Shown piece after piece: positions 17,241 to 25,903 of a DNA stretch of 64,000 bases. Under the pieces are notes generated by a model, which had not been told where the DNA came from, made no database searches, and was given only the letters and a program-made list of their open reading frames with translations. The first letter of the stretch is position 1. Every line of letters begins with the position of its first letter. This DNA is from Castellaniella sp. S9 (GTDB taxonomy: Bacteria; Pseudomonadota; Gammaproteobacteria; Burkholderiales; Burkholderiaceae_B), in NCBI RefSeq assembly GCF_027257175.1, contig NZ_JAPFGD010000008.1, positions 124,001 to 188,000 of the forward strand, written 5' to 3'. Position numbers and translations under genes: made by a program.

Positions 17241-18143
17241 ATGCATACGACCACCATCCCTCTCGATCCCTCCCGTTCCGCAGCCGCTCGTGCCCCGGCC
17301 CGGCCCGCCGCCGACGGCCGGATCGTGCGCGGGGCGCTCATGCTGACCGCCTTCGCCTTCCTGTTCCTGTTCCTGTTCGTACCCCTGGCGGCGGTCTTCC
17401 ACGAGGCCCTGGCCAAGGGCTGGGAGACGTGCGTGGCGGCGATCACGGATCCCGACGCCCTGGCCGCCATCCGCCTGACGCTGCTGGCAGCCGGCATCGC
17501 CGTGCCGCTGAACCTGGTCTTCGGAGTGTGCGCGGCCTGGGCCGTCGCCCGCTTCCAGTTTCGCGGCAAGAGCCTGCTGATCACGCTGATCGACCTGCCG
17601 TTCTCGGTGTCGCCGGTGATCGCCGGCCTGATCTACGTGCTGCTGTTCGGCGCGCAGGGCTGGTTCGGACCCTGGCTGCAGGCGCACGGCATCCAGATCC
17701 TGTTTGCCGTCCCCGGCATCGTCCTGGCGACGGTCTTCGTGACCGTGCCCTTCGTCGCACGCGAACTGATTCCCTTGATGCAAGCCCAGGGCAGCGACGA
17801 GGAAGAAGCCGCCATCGTCCTCGGCGCGTCGGGCTGGCAGGCCTTCTGGCACGTGACGCTGCCCAATATCCGCTGGGGGCTGTTCTATGGCGTGATTCTC
17901 TGCAACGCTCGCGCGATGGGCGAGTTCGGCGCCGTGTCGGTCGTCTCGGGACATATCCGCGGCTTGACCAACACCATGCCGCTGCACGTGGAGATCCTCT
18001 ACAACGAGTACAACTTCGCCGCGGCGTTTTCCGTGGCATCGCTGCTGGCCCTGCTGGCCCTGCTGACCCTGGCGCTGAAAGCCTTGGCCGAATGGCGCTT
18101 GCGCGCGCGGGCCGCCCAACCTCTATCGGAGTCGACATCATGA
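17241..18143 (+). CDS. cysW: Sulfate/thiosulfate ABC transporter permease CysW
   Basis: The 300-residue permease has a cytoplasmic N-terminal tail of about 30 residues, then about six transmembrane segments (first: [21 protein letters not shown]). [28 protein letters not shown] and the EAA loop [22 protein letters not shown] match CysW, as does [17 protein letters not shown]. The start at 17241 comes two bases after the cysT stop. The stop overlaps the cysA start in an ATGA junction, so the two are translationally coupled. Confidence 0.93.
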   Translation: MHTTTIPLDPSRSAAARAPARPAADGRIVRGALMLTAFAFLFLFLFVPLAAVFHEALAKGWETCVAAITDPDALAAIRLTLLAAGIAVPLNLVFGVCAAWAVARFQFRGKSLLITLIDLPFSVSPVIAGLIYVLLFGAQGWFGPWLQAHGIQILFAVPGIVLATVFVTVPFVARELIPLMQAQGSDEEEAAIVLGASGWQAFWHVTLPNIRWGLFYGVILCNARAMGEFGAVSVVSGHIRGLTNTMPLHVEILYNEYNFAAAFSVASLLALLALLTLALKALAEWRLRARAAQPLSESTS

Positions 18144-19210
18144 GCATCGAGGTACGCGCCATCCACAAGCGCTTTGGCGCGTTCACCGCGCTGGAGGACG
18201 TGTCGCTGGCCTTTCCCGAAGGCCGACTGACCGCCCTGCTGGGTCCGTCGGGCTGCGGCAAGACGACCTTGCTGCGCATCATCGCAGGCCTGGAGTTTCC
18301 CGACAGCGGACAGGTCTTCCTCGAGGGGGCGGACGCCTCCCGCACCCATGTGCGCCAGCGCCAGGTGGGCTTCGTATTCCAGCACTACGCGCTGTTCAAG
18401 CACATGAGCGTATTCGAGAACGTCGCCTTCGGGCTGCGCGTCAAACCCAGGGCCCAGCGCCCGAGCGAGCGGCGGATCCGGGAAAAAGTCATGGGCCTGC
18501 TGGAACTGGTCCAACTCGACTGGTTGGCCGACCGCCGCCCGGCCGCGCTGTCGGGCGGCCAGCGCCAGCGCATCGCCCTGGCGCGGGCGCTGGCCGTCGA
18601 GCCGCGCGTCCTGCTGCTGGACGAGCCCTTCGGCGCCTTGGACGCGAAAGTCCGCAAGGAATTGCGGCGCTGGCTGCGCCGCCTGCATGACGAACTGCCG
18701 GTCACCAGCATCTTCGTCACCCACGACCAGGAAGAGGCTCTCGAGGTGGCCGACGAGATCGTCATCATGAATCGCGGGCGCATCGAGCAGGCCGGCGCGC
18801 CGCAAGCCGTCTACGACCAGCCCGCCACGCCGTTCGTGTACGGGTTCCTGGGGCACGTGAACCTGTTCCACGGGCGGATCCTCCATGGCCGCCTCCAGAC
18901 CGGCGGCGCCGTCTTGGATGCCCCCGGCCACGGAGACGTGGATGCGCCGGGCACCGCCTACGTGCGGCCGCACGACATCGAGATCGAGCCGTACGCCCGG
19001 GATGCCGCCGGCGGCGGCCTGGACGTCAGTCTGCAGCGCGCCCATGCGTTCGGCCCGCTGGCGCAGCTGGAGCTGCGCCGTGCGGACAACAGCGAGATCA
19101 TCGAGGTCGTCATGCCCAGCGAACAGTACGCCCGCATCCGCGACGGCGGCCACCGGCGCTTCATCGCACGCCCGCGCCAGGCGCGCGTCTTCGTCAACCA
19201 GGCGGCCTAG
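18140..19210 (+). CDS. cysA: Sulfate/thiosulfate ABC transporter ATP-binding protein CysA
   Basis: The 356-residue ATPase has Walker [18 protein letters not shown]-loop [13 protein letters not shown], signature [15 protein letters not shown], Walker [12 protein letters not shown] and H-loop [16 protein letters not shown]-terminal regulatory domain follows ([11 protein letters not shown]...). It energises sulfate import through CysTW at the cytoplasmic face. It is the last gene of the operon; its stop lies ten bases before the palindromic element at 19221-19386, which could serve as the operon's 3' end. Confidence 0.95.
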   Translation: MSIEVRAIHKRFGAFTALEDVSLAFPEGRLTALLGPSGCGKTTLLRIIAGLEFPDSGQVFLEGADASRTHVRQRQVGFVFQHYALFKHMSVFENVAFGLRVKPRAQRPSERRIREKVMGLLELVQLDWLADRRPAALSGGQRQRIALARALAVEPRVLLLDEPFGALDAKVRKELRRWLRRLHDELPVTSIFVTHDQEEALEVADEIVIMNRGRIEQAGAPQAVYDQPATPFVYGFLGHVNLFHGRILHGRLQTGGAVLDAPGHGDVDAPGTAYVRPHDIEIEPYARDAAGGGLDVSLQRAHAFGPLAQLELRRADNSEIIEVVMPSEQYARIRDGGHRRFIARPRQARVFVNQAA

Positions 19211-19220
19211 GCCTGGCATT

Positions 19221-19386
19221 CTAGTGTCCTGTTTGCTTAATACTCATGCTTAAATTCGGCGTCTGCACTGCCCGGCCTGCGTTGCAAATCCTCGCGATAG
19301 CAAAGGCTATCGCTGCGGTTTGCGCCTTGTCCGGACAGCGCATCCATCCGAATTTAAATGCATGGATTAAGCAAACAGGACACTAG
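19221..19386. mobile_element. 166-bp MITE-like palindromic element
   Basis: The element is one long imperfect palindrome with perfect 21-base terminal inverted repeats: CTAGTGTCCTGTTTGCTTAAT at 19221-19241 and its complement at 19366-19386. The centre is a perfect GATAGC-AAAG-GCTATC hairpin at 19296-19311, placed exactly in the middle. The arms between are partly complementary (for example TTAAATTCGG on both sides). It codes for nothing. The outermost CTAG is self-complementary, so a TA or CTAG target duplication would be hidden in it. It lies between convergent cysA and the ankyrin gene, where the folded RNA could also act as a transcript end. Confidence 0.75.
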
Positions 19387-19393
19387 CGGGGCG

Positions 19394-20224
19394 TCACTGG
19401 CCCGCCGGCGTATCCTCGAAGCGCTCCAGATCGAAATAGCGGGAAAAAGAGCTCTGGTCCTCTGCCTTGGACGCAGCCCCTGCGGGTGGCTGCGGCGCGG
19501 GGACGGCGGCCTTGTCGCCGCCCCATTGACGGCGCAGCGCGACCTCGCGGCTCAGGGCCTGGAGCTTGTCCGCCAGCGCCGTGTGCTTGCCTCGCGCCGC
19601 CCAGTCCGCGGCGGTCTCATGCTTGGCATTGAACATGGTCGCGTCCGCGCCATGCTCGAGCAGCAGCCGGACCATGGGTTCCTTGCCCGACAGGGCGGCC
19701 ATCATCAGCGGCGTGGTGCCGTCCGGTCCGGGCGCATTGACGATGGCGCCGCGCTGGATCAGGAGCTGCGCGGTCTCGATCCGGGCCTTGGAGGCGGCGT
19801 AGTGCAAGGGGGTCCAGCCCAGGCGATTGACCTGCGCGCCCGCATCGATCAGTTCGCGCGCGCGTTCGGTCTGGCCCAGGATGCACACGTACATCAAGGG
19901 CGTTTCGTCGTAGGCGTTGGGCTGGTCGATCTCGACCCCGCGGGCGATGCGCAGGAGGTCGAACACTTTCCACGATTGTTCGCGCGCCGCCTGCGTCAGG
20001 GCCGGATTGCCGATTTCGTTGAGCGCCGCCGGGTCCGTGCCGCGCAGCAGCATGGTCTGCACCGCCGACACATCGTCGCGGCGGATGGCCGACCACCAGT
20101 CCGGCGATGGCTGGGCGGCATGCGCCGTCCCCAGCGCGGCCAGCAGCCACAGCATGAGGCACCAGGCCGCCAGCGACGGCATGCGCAGCGTGGATGGAAT
20201 GTGAAGCCTATGCTGTCCGATCAT
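19394..20224 (-). CDS. Secreted or periplasmic ankyrin-repeat protein
   Basis: The 276-residue product has an N-terminal signal sequence (LAAWCLMLWLLAALGTAHAAQ, cut near residue 37). About five ankyrin repeats follow: SAIRRDDVSAVQTMLLRG, NAYDETPLMYVCILGQTERAR, LGWTPLHYAASKARIETAQLL, DGTTPLMMAALSGKEPMVRLL and a shorter last one. The C-terminal 60 residues are low in structure. The start at 20224 follows GGAGG with a short spacer. It lies downstream of tatD, 17 bases away, and is probably the last gene of the mltG-tmk-holB-tatD operon. Ankyrin repeats bind proteins; the partner is unknown. Confidence 0.85.
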   Translation of the reverse strand: MIGQHRLHIPSTLRMPSLAAWCLMLWLLAALGTAHAAQPSPDWWSAIRRDDVSAVQTMLLRGTDPAALNEIGNPALTQAAREQSWKVFDLLRIARGVEIDQPNAYDETPLMYVCILGQTERARELIDAGAQVNRLGWTPLHYAASKARIETAQLLIQRGAIVNAPGPDGTTPLMMAALSGKEPMVRLLLEHGADATMFNAKHETAADWAARGKHTALADKLQALSREVALRRQWGGDKAAVPAPQPPAGAASKAEDQSSFSRYFDLERFEDTPAGQ

Positions 20225-20241
20225 GGGGCCTCCGAGGGCAA

Positions 20242-21024
20242 TCAGGCCGTGCGGCCGATCTTGTTGAACAGGGTAAAGAAGTTGTCGGTGCTCGCCCGGG
20301 CGATCGTCTCGACCGGTACGCCGCGCAACTGCGCGATCTTTTCGGCGACATGCACGACCTTGGATGGATCGTTCTGCTTGCCGCGGTAAGGCACGGGCGC
20401 CAGATAGGGGGAATCCGTCTCGATCAGCATGCGGTCCAGCGGCACCCTGCGGGCGACATCCTGCAGGGCGACGGCGTTCTTGAAGGTGACGATGCCCGAG
20501 AATGAAATATAGAACCCCAGCGCCATGGCCGCTTCGGCGACCTCCCAGGATTCGGTGAAGCAGTGCATGACCCCGCTGCGGGCGCCTTCCTCGCGCATGA
20601 GGCGCAAGGTGTCCTCGGCCGCCGACCGGGTATGGATGATCAGGGGCAAGCCGCTGTCCAGGCTGGCGCGGATGTGGGTGCGGAAACGGTCCCGCTGCCA
20701 ATCGAGGGGTTCGGCCAGCCGATAGTAATCGAGGCCGGTCTCGCCGATGGCGACGACCTTCGGATGCGCCGCGCGCTCCAGCAAGTCCTGCAGGCTGGGC
20801 TCGGCCTGGTCGTCGTCCTCGGCATCATTGTCCGGATGCACGCCCACCGAGGCGTGGAGATTCGGCCGCCCTTCGACCATTGCCATCAGGCCGGGCCAGT
20901 CGCGCAGGTTGACGCTGACCACCAGGGCGTGGCCGACGTCGGCGGCGCGCATGTCCTCGAGGATGGCGGGCAGGCGCGCGGCCAGATCGGGAAAATTCAA
21001 ATGGCAGTGCGAATCGACGTACAT
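20242..21024 (-). CDS. tatD: TatD-family metal-dependent deoxyribonuclease
   Basis: The 260-residue amidohydrolase-fold protein shows the metal ligands of TatD nucleases in order: VDSHCHLNF, AIGETGLDYYR, LIIHTRSAAEDT, MHCFTES and MLIETDSPYLAP. The family degrades DNA 3' to 5' and acts in repair or DNA turnover. The start at 21024 (MYVDSHCH) is the only reasonable one. It lies 16 bases after holB, and holB-tatD linkage is common in proteobacteria. The paralogues YcfH and YjjV cannot be told apart from TatD by sequence reading alone; the holB linkage points to the YcfH type. Confidence 0.9.
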   Translation of the reverse strand: MYVDSHCHLNFPDLAARLPAILEDMRAADVGHALVVSVNLRDWPGLMAMVEGRPNLHASVGVHPDNDAEDDDQAEPSLQDLLERAAHPKVVAIGETGLDYYRLAEPLDWQRDRFRTHIRASLDSGLPLIIHTRSAAEDTLRLMREEGARSGVMHCFTESWEVAEAAMALGFYISFSGIVTFKNAVALQDVARRVPLDRMLIETDSPYLAPVPYRGKQNDPSKVVHVAEKIAQLRGVPVETIARASTDNFFTLFNKIGRTA

Positions 21025-21040
21025 GGCGATGGTCCGTGTG

Positions 21041-22093
21041 TCAGGCGCCGGCCGTGGCGGGACTGCAGGCCTTGAGCAGCAGGGCCACCGCGTGATCGGC
21101 GAGAAAGCGTGGATTGAGCGCGTGGCCCGCCAGCCGGCGCTGCCGGGCGAGCCAGTGCGCCGCCTCGGCCAGGCGGCGCGCGTCCAGGCGGGCGGCCAGG
21201 GCTTCGATGCGGGCGGCCTGCGCCGGAAAGTAGCGCGAGGGCGCTGCGCCCGTGCGCAGGGACAGGTCGACCAGCAGCCGCTGGAAGCCATCGACCCAGT
21301 CGGCGATGTCCTCGTCGGCCAGGGCGTCGGCAAGCTCGCCCGCGGTCCCGCGGCCGTCGCACAGGTCCAGGAAGGCTTCGAGCCATGCCGGACACGCGCG
21401 GCCGCCGCTGCGCGCCCGCTCGCGAGCGAGCAAGGGCGCGCCGCCGCAGGCCGCGAGCCAGGCATCCGCCTGCTCGATGCCTTGCGAGGCCAGCCAGGCC
21501 TGCGCTTGATCGGCGGCCGGCACCGGCAAAGGCAGCCGGCGGCAGCGTGACACCAGGGTGGGCAGCAAGCGGTCGGGGGCCTGGCCGGCCAGCAGGAATA
21601 CCGTGTTTTCCGGCGGTTCCTCGAGAATCTTGAGCAAGGTGTTGGCCGAGATGACGTTGAGGGCCTCGGCCGGATAGAGCACGGCCACGCGCCAGCCGCC
21701 TCGATGGGTGGCCGTGTTGAACCAGGGCAGCAGGCCGCGGACCTGCTCGACGCGGATCTCGCGCGAGGCCTGCTTTTTCTTGCCCTCGGCGGTGTCGGCC
21801 TCGGCGCTTTCGCCTTCGGCCAGCGCGGTCGCCTCGGGCCGTATCCGCCGCAGATCCGGATGATTGCCCGCCGCGACCCAATTGCAGGCCTGGCACGCGC
21901 CGCAGGCCAGGCCATCGTTGGGCGACTCGCACAATAGGGCGGCTGCTCCCGCAAGGGCGAACTCGACCTGGCCGATGCCGCGCAACCCATGAATCAGCCA
22001 GGCGTGGGCGAAGCGCTCACGGCCGGCCAGCCAGGCGCGGGCCGGTTCGACCTGCCAGGGCAGGAATCCACCATCGTGCACGGGCGCGTTCAT
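21041..22093 (-). CDS. holB: DNA polymerase III delta-prime subunit
   Basis: The 350-residue protein is a clamp-loader subunit. It has HAWLIHGLRGIGQVEFALAGAAALL in the place of the P-loop (no Walker Lys, as usual for delta-prime), the zinc-module cysteines CESPNDGLACGACQAC, and the SRC-like LVSRCRRLPLPVP. VLYPAEALNVISANTLLKILEEPP is the most conserved block of the family. It works in the cytoplasm with delta and tau/gamma to open the beta clamp. The ATG at 22093 follows GGGGGCACC. The 145-base gap to tmk holds two hairpins (22157-22225). Confidence 0.9.
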   Translation of the reverse strand: MNAPVHDGGFLPWQVEPARAWLAGRERFAHAWLIHGLRGIGQVEFALAGAAALLCESPNDGLACGACQACNWVAAGNHPDLRRIRPEATALAEGESAEADTAEGKKKQASREIRVEQVRGLLPWFNTATHRGGWRVAVLYPAEALNVISANTLLKILEEPPENTVFLLAGQAPDRLLPTLVSRCRRLPLPVPAADQAQAWLASQGIEQADAWLAACGGAPLLARERARSGGRACPAWLEAFLDLCDGRGTAGELADALADEDIADWVDGFQRLLVDLSLRTGAAPSRYFPAQAARIEALAARLDARRLAEAAHWLARQRRLAGHALNPRFLADHAVALLLKACSPATAGA

Positions 22094-22156
22094 GGTGCCC
22101 CCCAGGCGCTGCGCGCCGTCCACCTCGCGGCTTGCATGCCGCTCGGATTCGACAGG

Positions 22157-22225
22157 CACAGGCCAGCCCGCAGGGGCTGCCCTGTGTCCGGCCTCATCCC
22201 CCCAAGCGGGGATTCGCGCTTGGGG
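22157..22225. repeat. Two GC-rich stem-loops between tmk and holB
   Basis: The first hairpin (22157-22186) has CACAGG-C-CAGCCC, a GCAG loop, then GGGCTG-C-CCTGTG: 12 pairs with one internal mismatch. The second (22200-22225) has CCCCAAGC and GCTTGGGG around a 10-base loop. They lie in the only real gap (22094-22238) of an otherwise close-packed operon. They could weaken or end transcription from tmk, protect mRNA, or be copies of a dispersed intergenic repeat. No T-tract follows on the minus strand. Confidence 0.5.
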
Positions 22226-22238
22226 CGGCCCGGCGCGC

Positions 22239-22895
22239 TCATAAATCCCCCGGTTCGCGGCCGTGCGCGGCCAGCAGGGCGCGCAGCTGCGCGGCCAGGG
22301 CGGCACGGACGTGTTCGATGCTCTGGGTGGCGTCGATGATCACGACGCGTGCCGGATCCGCCGCGGCCCGCGCGTGGTAGGCCGCCCGGGTGCGCTCGAA
22401 GAACGCGGCGCCTTCACGCTCGAACCGGTCCGGCGCCGCGCGCCCGCCCTCGAGACGTTGGCGCGCAACCGCCAGCGGAACATCGAACAGAAAGGTGCGA
22501 TCGGGCGAGAAGCCGTCCTGGACCCAGGCCTCGAGCGCCTCGACGGGGCCGGCGCCCAGTTCGCGTCCGCCGCCCTGGTAGGCGAAGGTCGCGTCCGTGA
22601 AACGGTCGCACAGCACCCACTGGCCGCGCGCCAAGGCGGGCAGGATGACGGCGCGCAGATGCTCGTTGCGCGCCGCGAACATCAGCAGTGTCTCGGTGCG
22701 CAGGTCCATGGGCTCGCGCAGCACCAGTTCGCGCAAGGCCTCGCCCAGCGCGGTGCCGCCCGGCTCGCGGGTACACACCAGGTCGATCCCGGCTTGGCGC
22801 AGCGCATCGGCCATCCAGTCGACGTGCGTGCTCTTGCCCGCCCCGTCCAGGCCTTCGAGCGTGATGAAGCAGGCATTGCGGCGATCGGTGCTCAT
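22239..22895 (-). CDS. tmk: Thymidylate kinase
   Basis: The 218-residue kinase phosphorylates dTMP to dTDP. It has the P-loop [18 protein letters not shown] at about residues 13-30, the DR-x motif [20 protein letters not shown] and the [18 protein letters not shown] segment with the catalytic acid and substrate-binding Arg. The length is normal. Its start overlaps the mltG stop in an ATGA junction. tmk-holB linkage is standard in proteobacteria. Confidence 0.95.
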   Translation of the reverse strand: MSTDRRNACFITLEGLDGAGKSTHVDWMADALRQAGIDLVCTREPGGTALGEALRELVLREPMDLRTETLLMFAARNEHLRAVILPALARGQWVLCDRFTDATFAYQGGGRELGAGPVEALEAWVQDGFSPDRTFLFDVPLAVARQRLEGGRAAPDRFEREGAAFFERTRAAYHARAAADPARVVIIDATQSIEHVRAALAAQLRALLAAHGREPGDL

Positions 22896-23902
22896 TTGCG
22901 CTTGAGGATATATTTGCCCACCGCGCGGTTATGGGCGGACAGGTTCTTGGAGAATTCGCTGGTGCCGTCGCCGCGCGACACAAAATAAAAATAGTCGTGG
23001 GTCTCGGGATGCAAGGTGGCCATCAGGGCGGCCTTGCCGGGGCTGGCGATGGGCGTGGGCGGCAGGCCGGGCCGGGTATAGGTATTCCAGGGCGTATCGC
23101 GCTCGAGGTCTTTGCGGCGCAGATTGCCCTGGTAGGCGTCGCCCATGCCATAGATTACCGTCGGGTCGGTTTGCAGCGGCATGCCCCGGCGCAGGCGATT
23201 GATGAACACGCCGGCGATCCGATCGCGGTCCGCGTCGTGCCCGGTCTCCTTCTCGACGATGGATGCCAGGATCAAGGCCTCGTAGGGCGTGTTCAGCGGC
23301 AGGCCCGGATCGCGATCCTCCCAGGCGCGCTCGAGCGCCTGGCTGCCGGCCAGCGCGGCACGGCGCAGGATGTCGAAATCGCTGGTGCCCGGCGAAAAGA
23401 CGTAGGTGTCCGGATAGAACAAGCCCTCGGGCGAGGTCTCGTCCAGGCCGAGCCGCAGCAGCAGGTCGGCGTCCGTGACGCCGTCCAGCGTCTGGCGCAC
23501 GTTCGGGTCCGTGCGCAAGGCCGCGCGCATCTGCGCATAGGTCCAACCCTCGGGGAAGGTCAGCCGGACCTGCGTCATGTCGCCGTTGGCCATGCGTTCG
23601 AGCAGGCGCCAGGGCGTGTCCCCGCGGCGCGCCTCGTAGGCCCCCGCCTTGAGCTGCTTGTCCAGCCCGCTCAAGCGGGCCAGTGCGACGAAGGCGTCCG
23701 GGTGGATGCGGATCCCCGCGTCCTGCATGAGGTGCGCGATCTGGCGCGGCGTGCTGCCCGGGTCGACGACGTAGTCGGCCACCTCGCCCGCCATGGGCAC
23801 CGCCCGCCGCCACCCCCAGTAGGCCGAGCCCAGCAGGCCGGCGGCGATCGCCGCGAGCAGCAGGACGAGCCCCCAGATGAGCAGGCGTTTGAAGATTTTC
23901 AT
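22892..23902 (-). CDS. mltG: Endolytic murein transglycosylase MltG
   Basis: The 336-residue protein has one N-terminal membrane anchor (about residues 7-29, [21 protein letters not shown]), a LysM-like region (residues 45-100) and the YceG catalytic domain: [11 protein letters not shown], the catalytic Glu in [29 protein letters not shown], and [12 protein letters not shown]. It cuts nascent glycan strands at the periplasmic face and so ends peptidoglycan polymerisation. It is the first gene of the mltG-tmk-holB-tatD-ankyrin set. The divergent ygfZ lies 126 bases away. Confidence 0.93.
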   Translation of the reverse strand: MKIFKRLLIWGLVLLLAAIAAGLLGSAYWGWRRAVPMAGEVADYVVDPGSTPRQIAHLMQDAGIRIHPDAFVALARLSGLDKQLKAGAYEARRGDTPWRLLERMANGDMTQVRLTFPEGWTYAQMRAALRTDPNVRQTLDGVTDADLLLRLGLDETSPEGLFYPDTYVFSPGTSDFDILRRAALAGSQALERAWEDRDPGLPLNTPYEALILASIVEKETGHDADRDRIAGVFINRLRRGMPLQTDPTVIYGMGDAYQGNLRRKDLERDTPWNTYTRPGLPPTPIASPGKAALMATLHPETHDYFYFVSRGDGTSEFSKNLSAHNRAVGKYILKRK

Positions 23903-24028
23903 GGCCGCCAGTTTAACCGAGGCGTCCCGTCCTTAGGCGGGCGGTCGCGGCATGACCCGGATGCCCGTCCGGGCACGCATGCGGGCGCGCGCCGGGGCGG
24001 CTATCATGTGGATGATGTCGCTACACCC

Positions 24029-24961
24029 ATGCATTCAATGAATCAACACTCGATGCCTGAATTTTCCTGCCCCGCCCGCACCCGCCTGGACGATCTGGCG
24101 GTTCTCACCATCGCGGGCCCCGATGCCGAGGCATTCCTGCACGGCCAGATCACCAATGCCGTCCAGGACATGCCGGACGAGCAGGCGCGGCCGGCCGCCT
24201 ATTGCTCCGCGCAGGGCCGGATGCTGGCCAACCTGGTGGTCTGGCGCAGCGGGCCGGAGGATCTGCGCGTGATGCTGGCGCGCGATCTCGCCCCGGCCGT
24301 CGCGCGGCGCCTGGGCATGTTCGTGCTGCGCGCCAAGGTCCGCATCCAGGTCGAGGACGGCCTGTCCGTCCTCGGTTGTTCGGGCTCCGAGGATTGTCCG
24401 GCGGCGGCCGCGGTCCCATGGACGCGCGGCCGGGATGCCGAAGGCGACTGGATTGCCGCGCCCGCCCACGGCTCCCGGATCCGGGCCTGGCGGGTGGTCG
24501 ACCGGGATCTCGACGGGGTGCCGGCGGACGATGCGGCCTGGCGCGCGGCGGACCTGGCGGCGGGCCGGCCCTGGATCCGCGCGGCCACCCAGGACCTGTT
24601 CCTGCCGACCGCCCTCGACATGGACTTGAACGGCGGCATCGACTTCGGCAAGGGCTGTTATCCCGGCCAGGAAGTCATCGCCCGCACGCACTACCGGGGC
24701 ACGGTCAAGCGGCGCATGGCCTACGGCACCGCGGCCTGGCCGGACGCACTGCCCCTGCCCTTGCCGGGTGCGGACCTCTACGAGGCCGGCGGTGCGCGGC
24801 CCGCCGGGCGCGTCATCGACCTGGTGCGCGTGGGGGACACCGTCCATGCCGCCGTCGAGATCACGTTGACGGATTGGCCGGCCATGCGCTACGCCCTGGC
24901 GGCCGCCGACGGCCCGGTGCTGAGCCTGTCGCCGCCGCGGGCCCTGGCGGCCACCGCCTGA
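24029..24961 (+). CDS. ygfZ: Folate-binding tRNA-modifying / Fe-S repair protein YgfZ
   Basis: The 310-residue protein belongs to the GcvT-like YgfZ family, which uses tetrahydrofolate and helps keep Fe-S enzymes such as MiaB working. The hallmark motif GKGCYPGQEVIAR is present at about residues 209-221, with LTIAGPDAEAFLHGQITNAVQ near the N-terminus. Start codons at 24029, 24038 and 24053 are all in frame; the first was taken, the others would shorten the protein by 3 or 8 residues. The gene is divergent from mltG, a pairing often seen in beta-proteobacteria. Its stop abuts the mmsB stop with no gap. Confidence 0.9.
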   Translation: MHSMNQHSMPEFSCPARTRLDDLAVLTIAGPDAEAFLHGQITNAVQDMPDEQARPAAYCSAQGRMLANLVVWRSGPEDLRVMLARDLAPAVARRLGMFVLRAKVRIQVEDGLSVLGCSGSEDCPAAAAVPWTRGRDAEGDWIAAPAHGSRIRAWRVVDRDLDGVPADDAAWRAADLAAGRPWIRAATQDLFLPTALDMDLNGGIDFGKGCYPGQEVIARTHYRGTVKRRMAYGTAAWPDALPLPLPGADLYEAGGARPAGRVIDLVRVGDTVHAAVEITLTDWPAMRYALAAADGPVLSLSPPRALAATA

Positions 24962-25849
24962 TCAGCGCTCGTAGAGCTTGAGCACGCTGGAAAAGTCCAG
25001 CCCGCCATGTCCGCGGGCGCTGAGCATCGCATACAGGTTGCGGGCCAGCTCGCCCAGGGGGGTGGCGCTGCGGCTGTGCATGGACGCCTCGGCCGCCAGG
25101 CCCAGATCCTTGAGCATCAGGTCCACCCCGAAACCGCCGGCGTAGCCCTTGGACGAGGGCACGTTTTCCATGACACCGGGCCAGGGATTGTAGAGTTCGG
25201 TCGCCCAGTTGCGTCCGGAACTCTTGGCGATGATGTCGGACAGCACCTTGGGATCCAGGCCGTTGGCCACGCCCAGGGCCAGCGCCTCGGCGGTGCCCGC
25301 CATCAGGATGCCCAGCAGCATGTTGTTGCAGATCTTCGCCACCTGTCCGGCCCCCGGCTCGCCCGCATGAAAGATGTTCCTGCCCATGGCTTGCAGGTAG
25401 GGCCGCGCGGCCTCCAGGTCGGCGGCCGCGCCTCCCACGATGAAGGTCAGCGTGCCCGCCGCGGCGCCGCCCGTGCCCCCGGAGACCGGTGCATCCAGCA
25501 TCCGGATGCCCGCGGCGGCGGCCGCCGCCGCGACCTTGCGCGCGGATTCCGGCGCGATGGTGCTGCATTCCAGCACCAGGGTGCCCGCCGCGATCTCGGC
25601 CAGCAGGCCTGGCTCGCCGAGGTAAAGGCCCTCGACATGGCGGCTGGCGGGCAGCATCGTGATGACCAGTTCCGCGCCATGCACGGCCTGCGCCGCCGAT
25701 GCGGTCGCCTCGGCACCCGCCTGGGCCGCGGCCTGCACCGCCGCGGGCACCAGATCGAACGCCTTGACGCGGTGGCCGGCCTTGATCAGGTTCACGGCCA
25801 TGGGTGCGCCCATGTGCCCCAGGCCGATGAATGCAATATGACTGCTCAT
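24962..25849 (-). CDS. mmsB: 3-hydroxyisobutyrate dehydrogenase
   Basis: The 295-residue NAD-dependent enzyme oxidises 3-hydroxyisobutyrate to methylmalonate semialdehyde in valine breakdown. It shows FIGLGHMGAPMAVNLIKAGH (cofactor loop), LDAPVSGGTGGAAAGTLTFIVGG (substrate loop) and the catalytic Lys in QVAKICNNMLLGI. The length is normal. It lies 54 bases after the HIBYL-CoA hydrolase gene, which makes its substrate, so pathway and gene order agree. The next enzyme, MmsA, is not in the window. Confidence 0.92.
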   Translation of the reverse strand: MSSHIAFIGLGHMGAPMAVNLIKAGHRVKAFDLVPAAVQAAAQAGAEATASAAQAVHGAELVITMLPASRHVEGLYLGEPGLLAEIAAGTLVLECSTIAPESARKVAAAAAAAGIRMLDAPVSGGTGGAAAGTLTFIVGGAAADLEAARPYLQAMGRNIFHAGEPGAGQVAKICNNMLLGILMAGTAEALALGVANGLDPKVLSDIIAKSSGRNWATELYNPWPGVMENVPSSKGYAGGFGVDLMLKDLGLAAEASMHSRSATPLGELARNLYAMLSARGHGGLDFSSVLKLYER

Positions 25850-25903
25850 GCGTGGTCTCCTCGGGTGTCGTTCATGGTGAGCGGCGTGTGGTGGTGCCCC
25901 GGT

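Noticed and set aside
21985-22060. Loss of the Walker A lysine in holB as a sign of inactivation
   Set aside because: Delta-prime subunits normally lack a functional P-loop, so this is the usual state.
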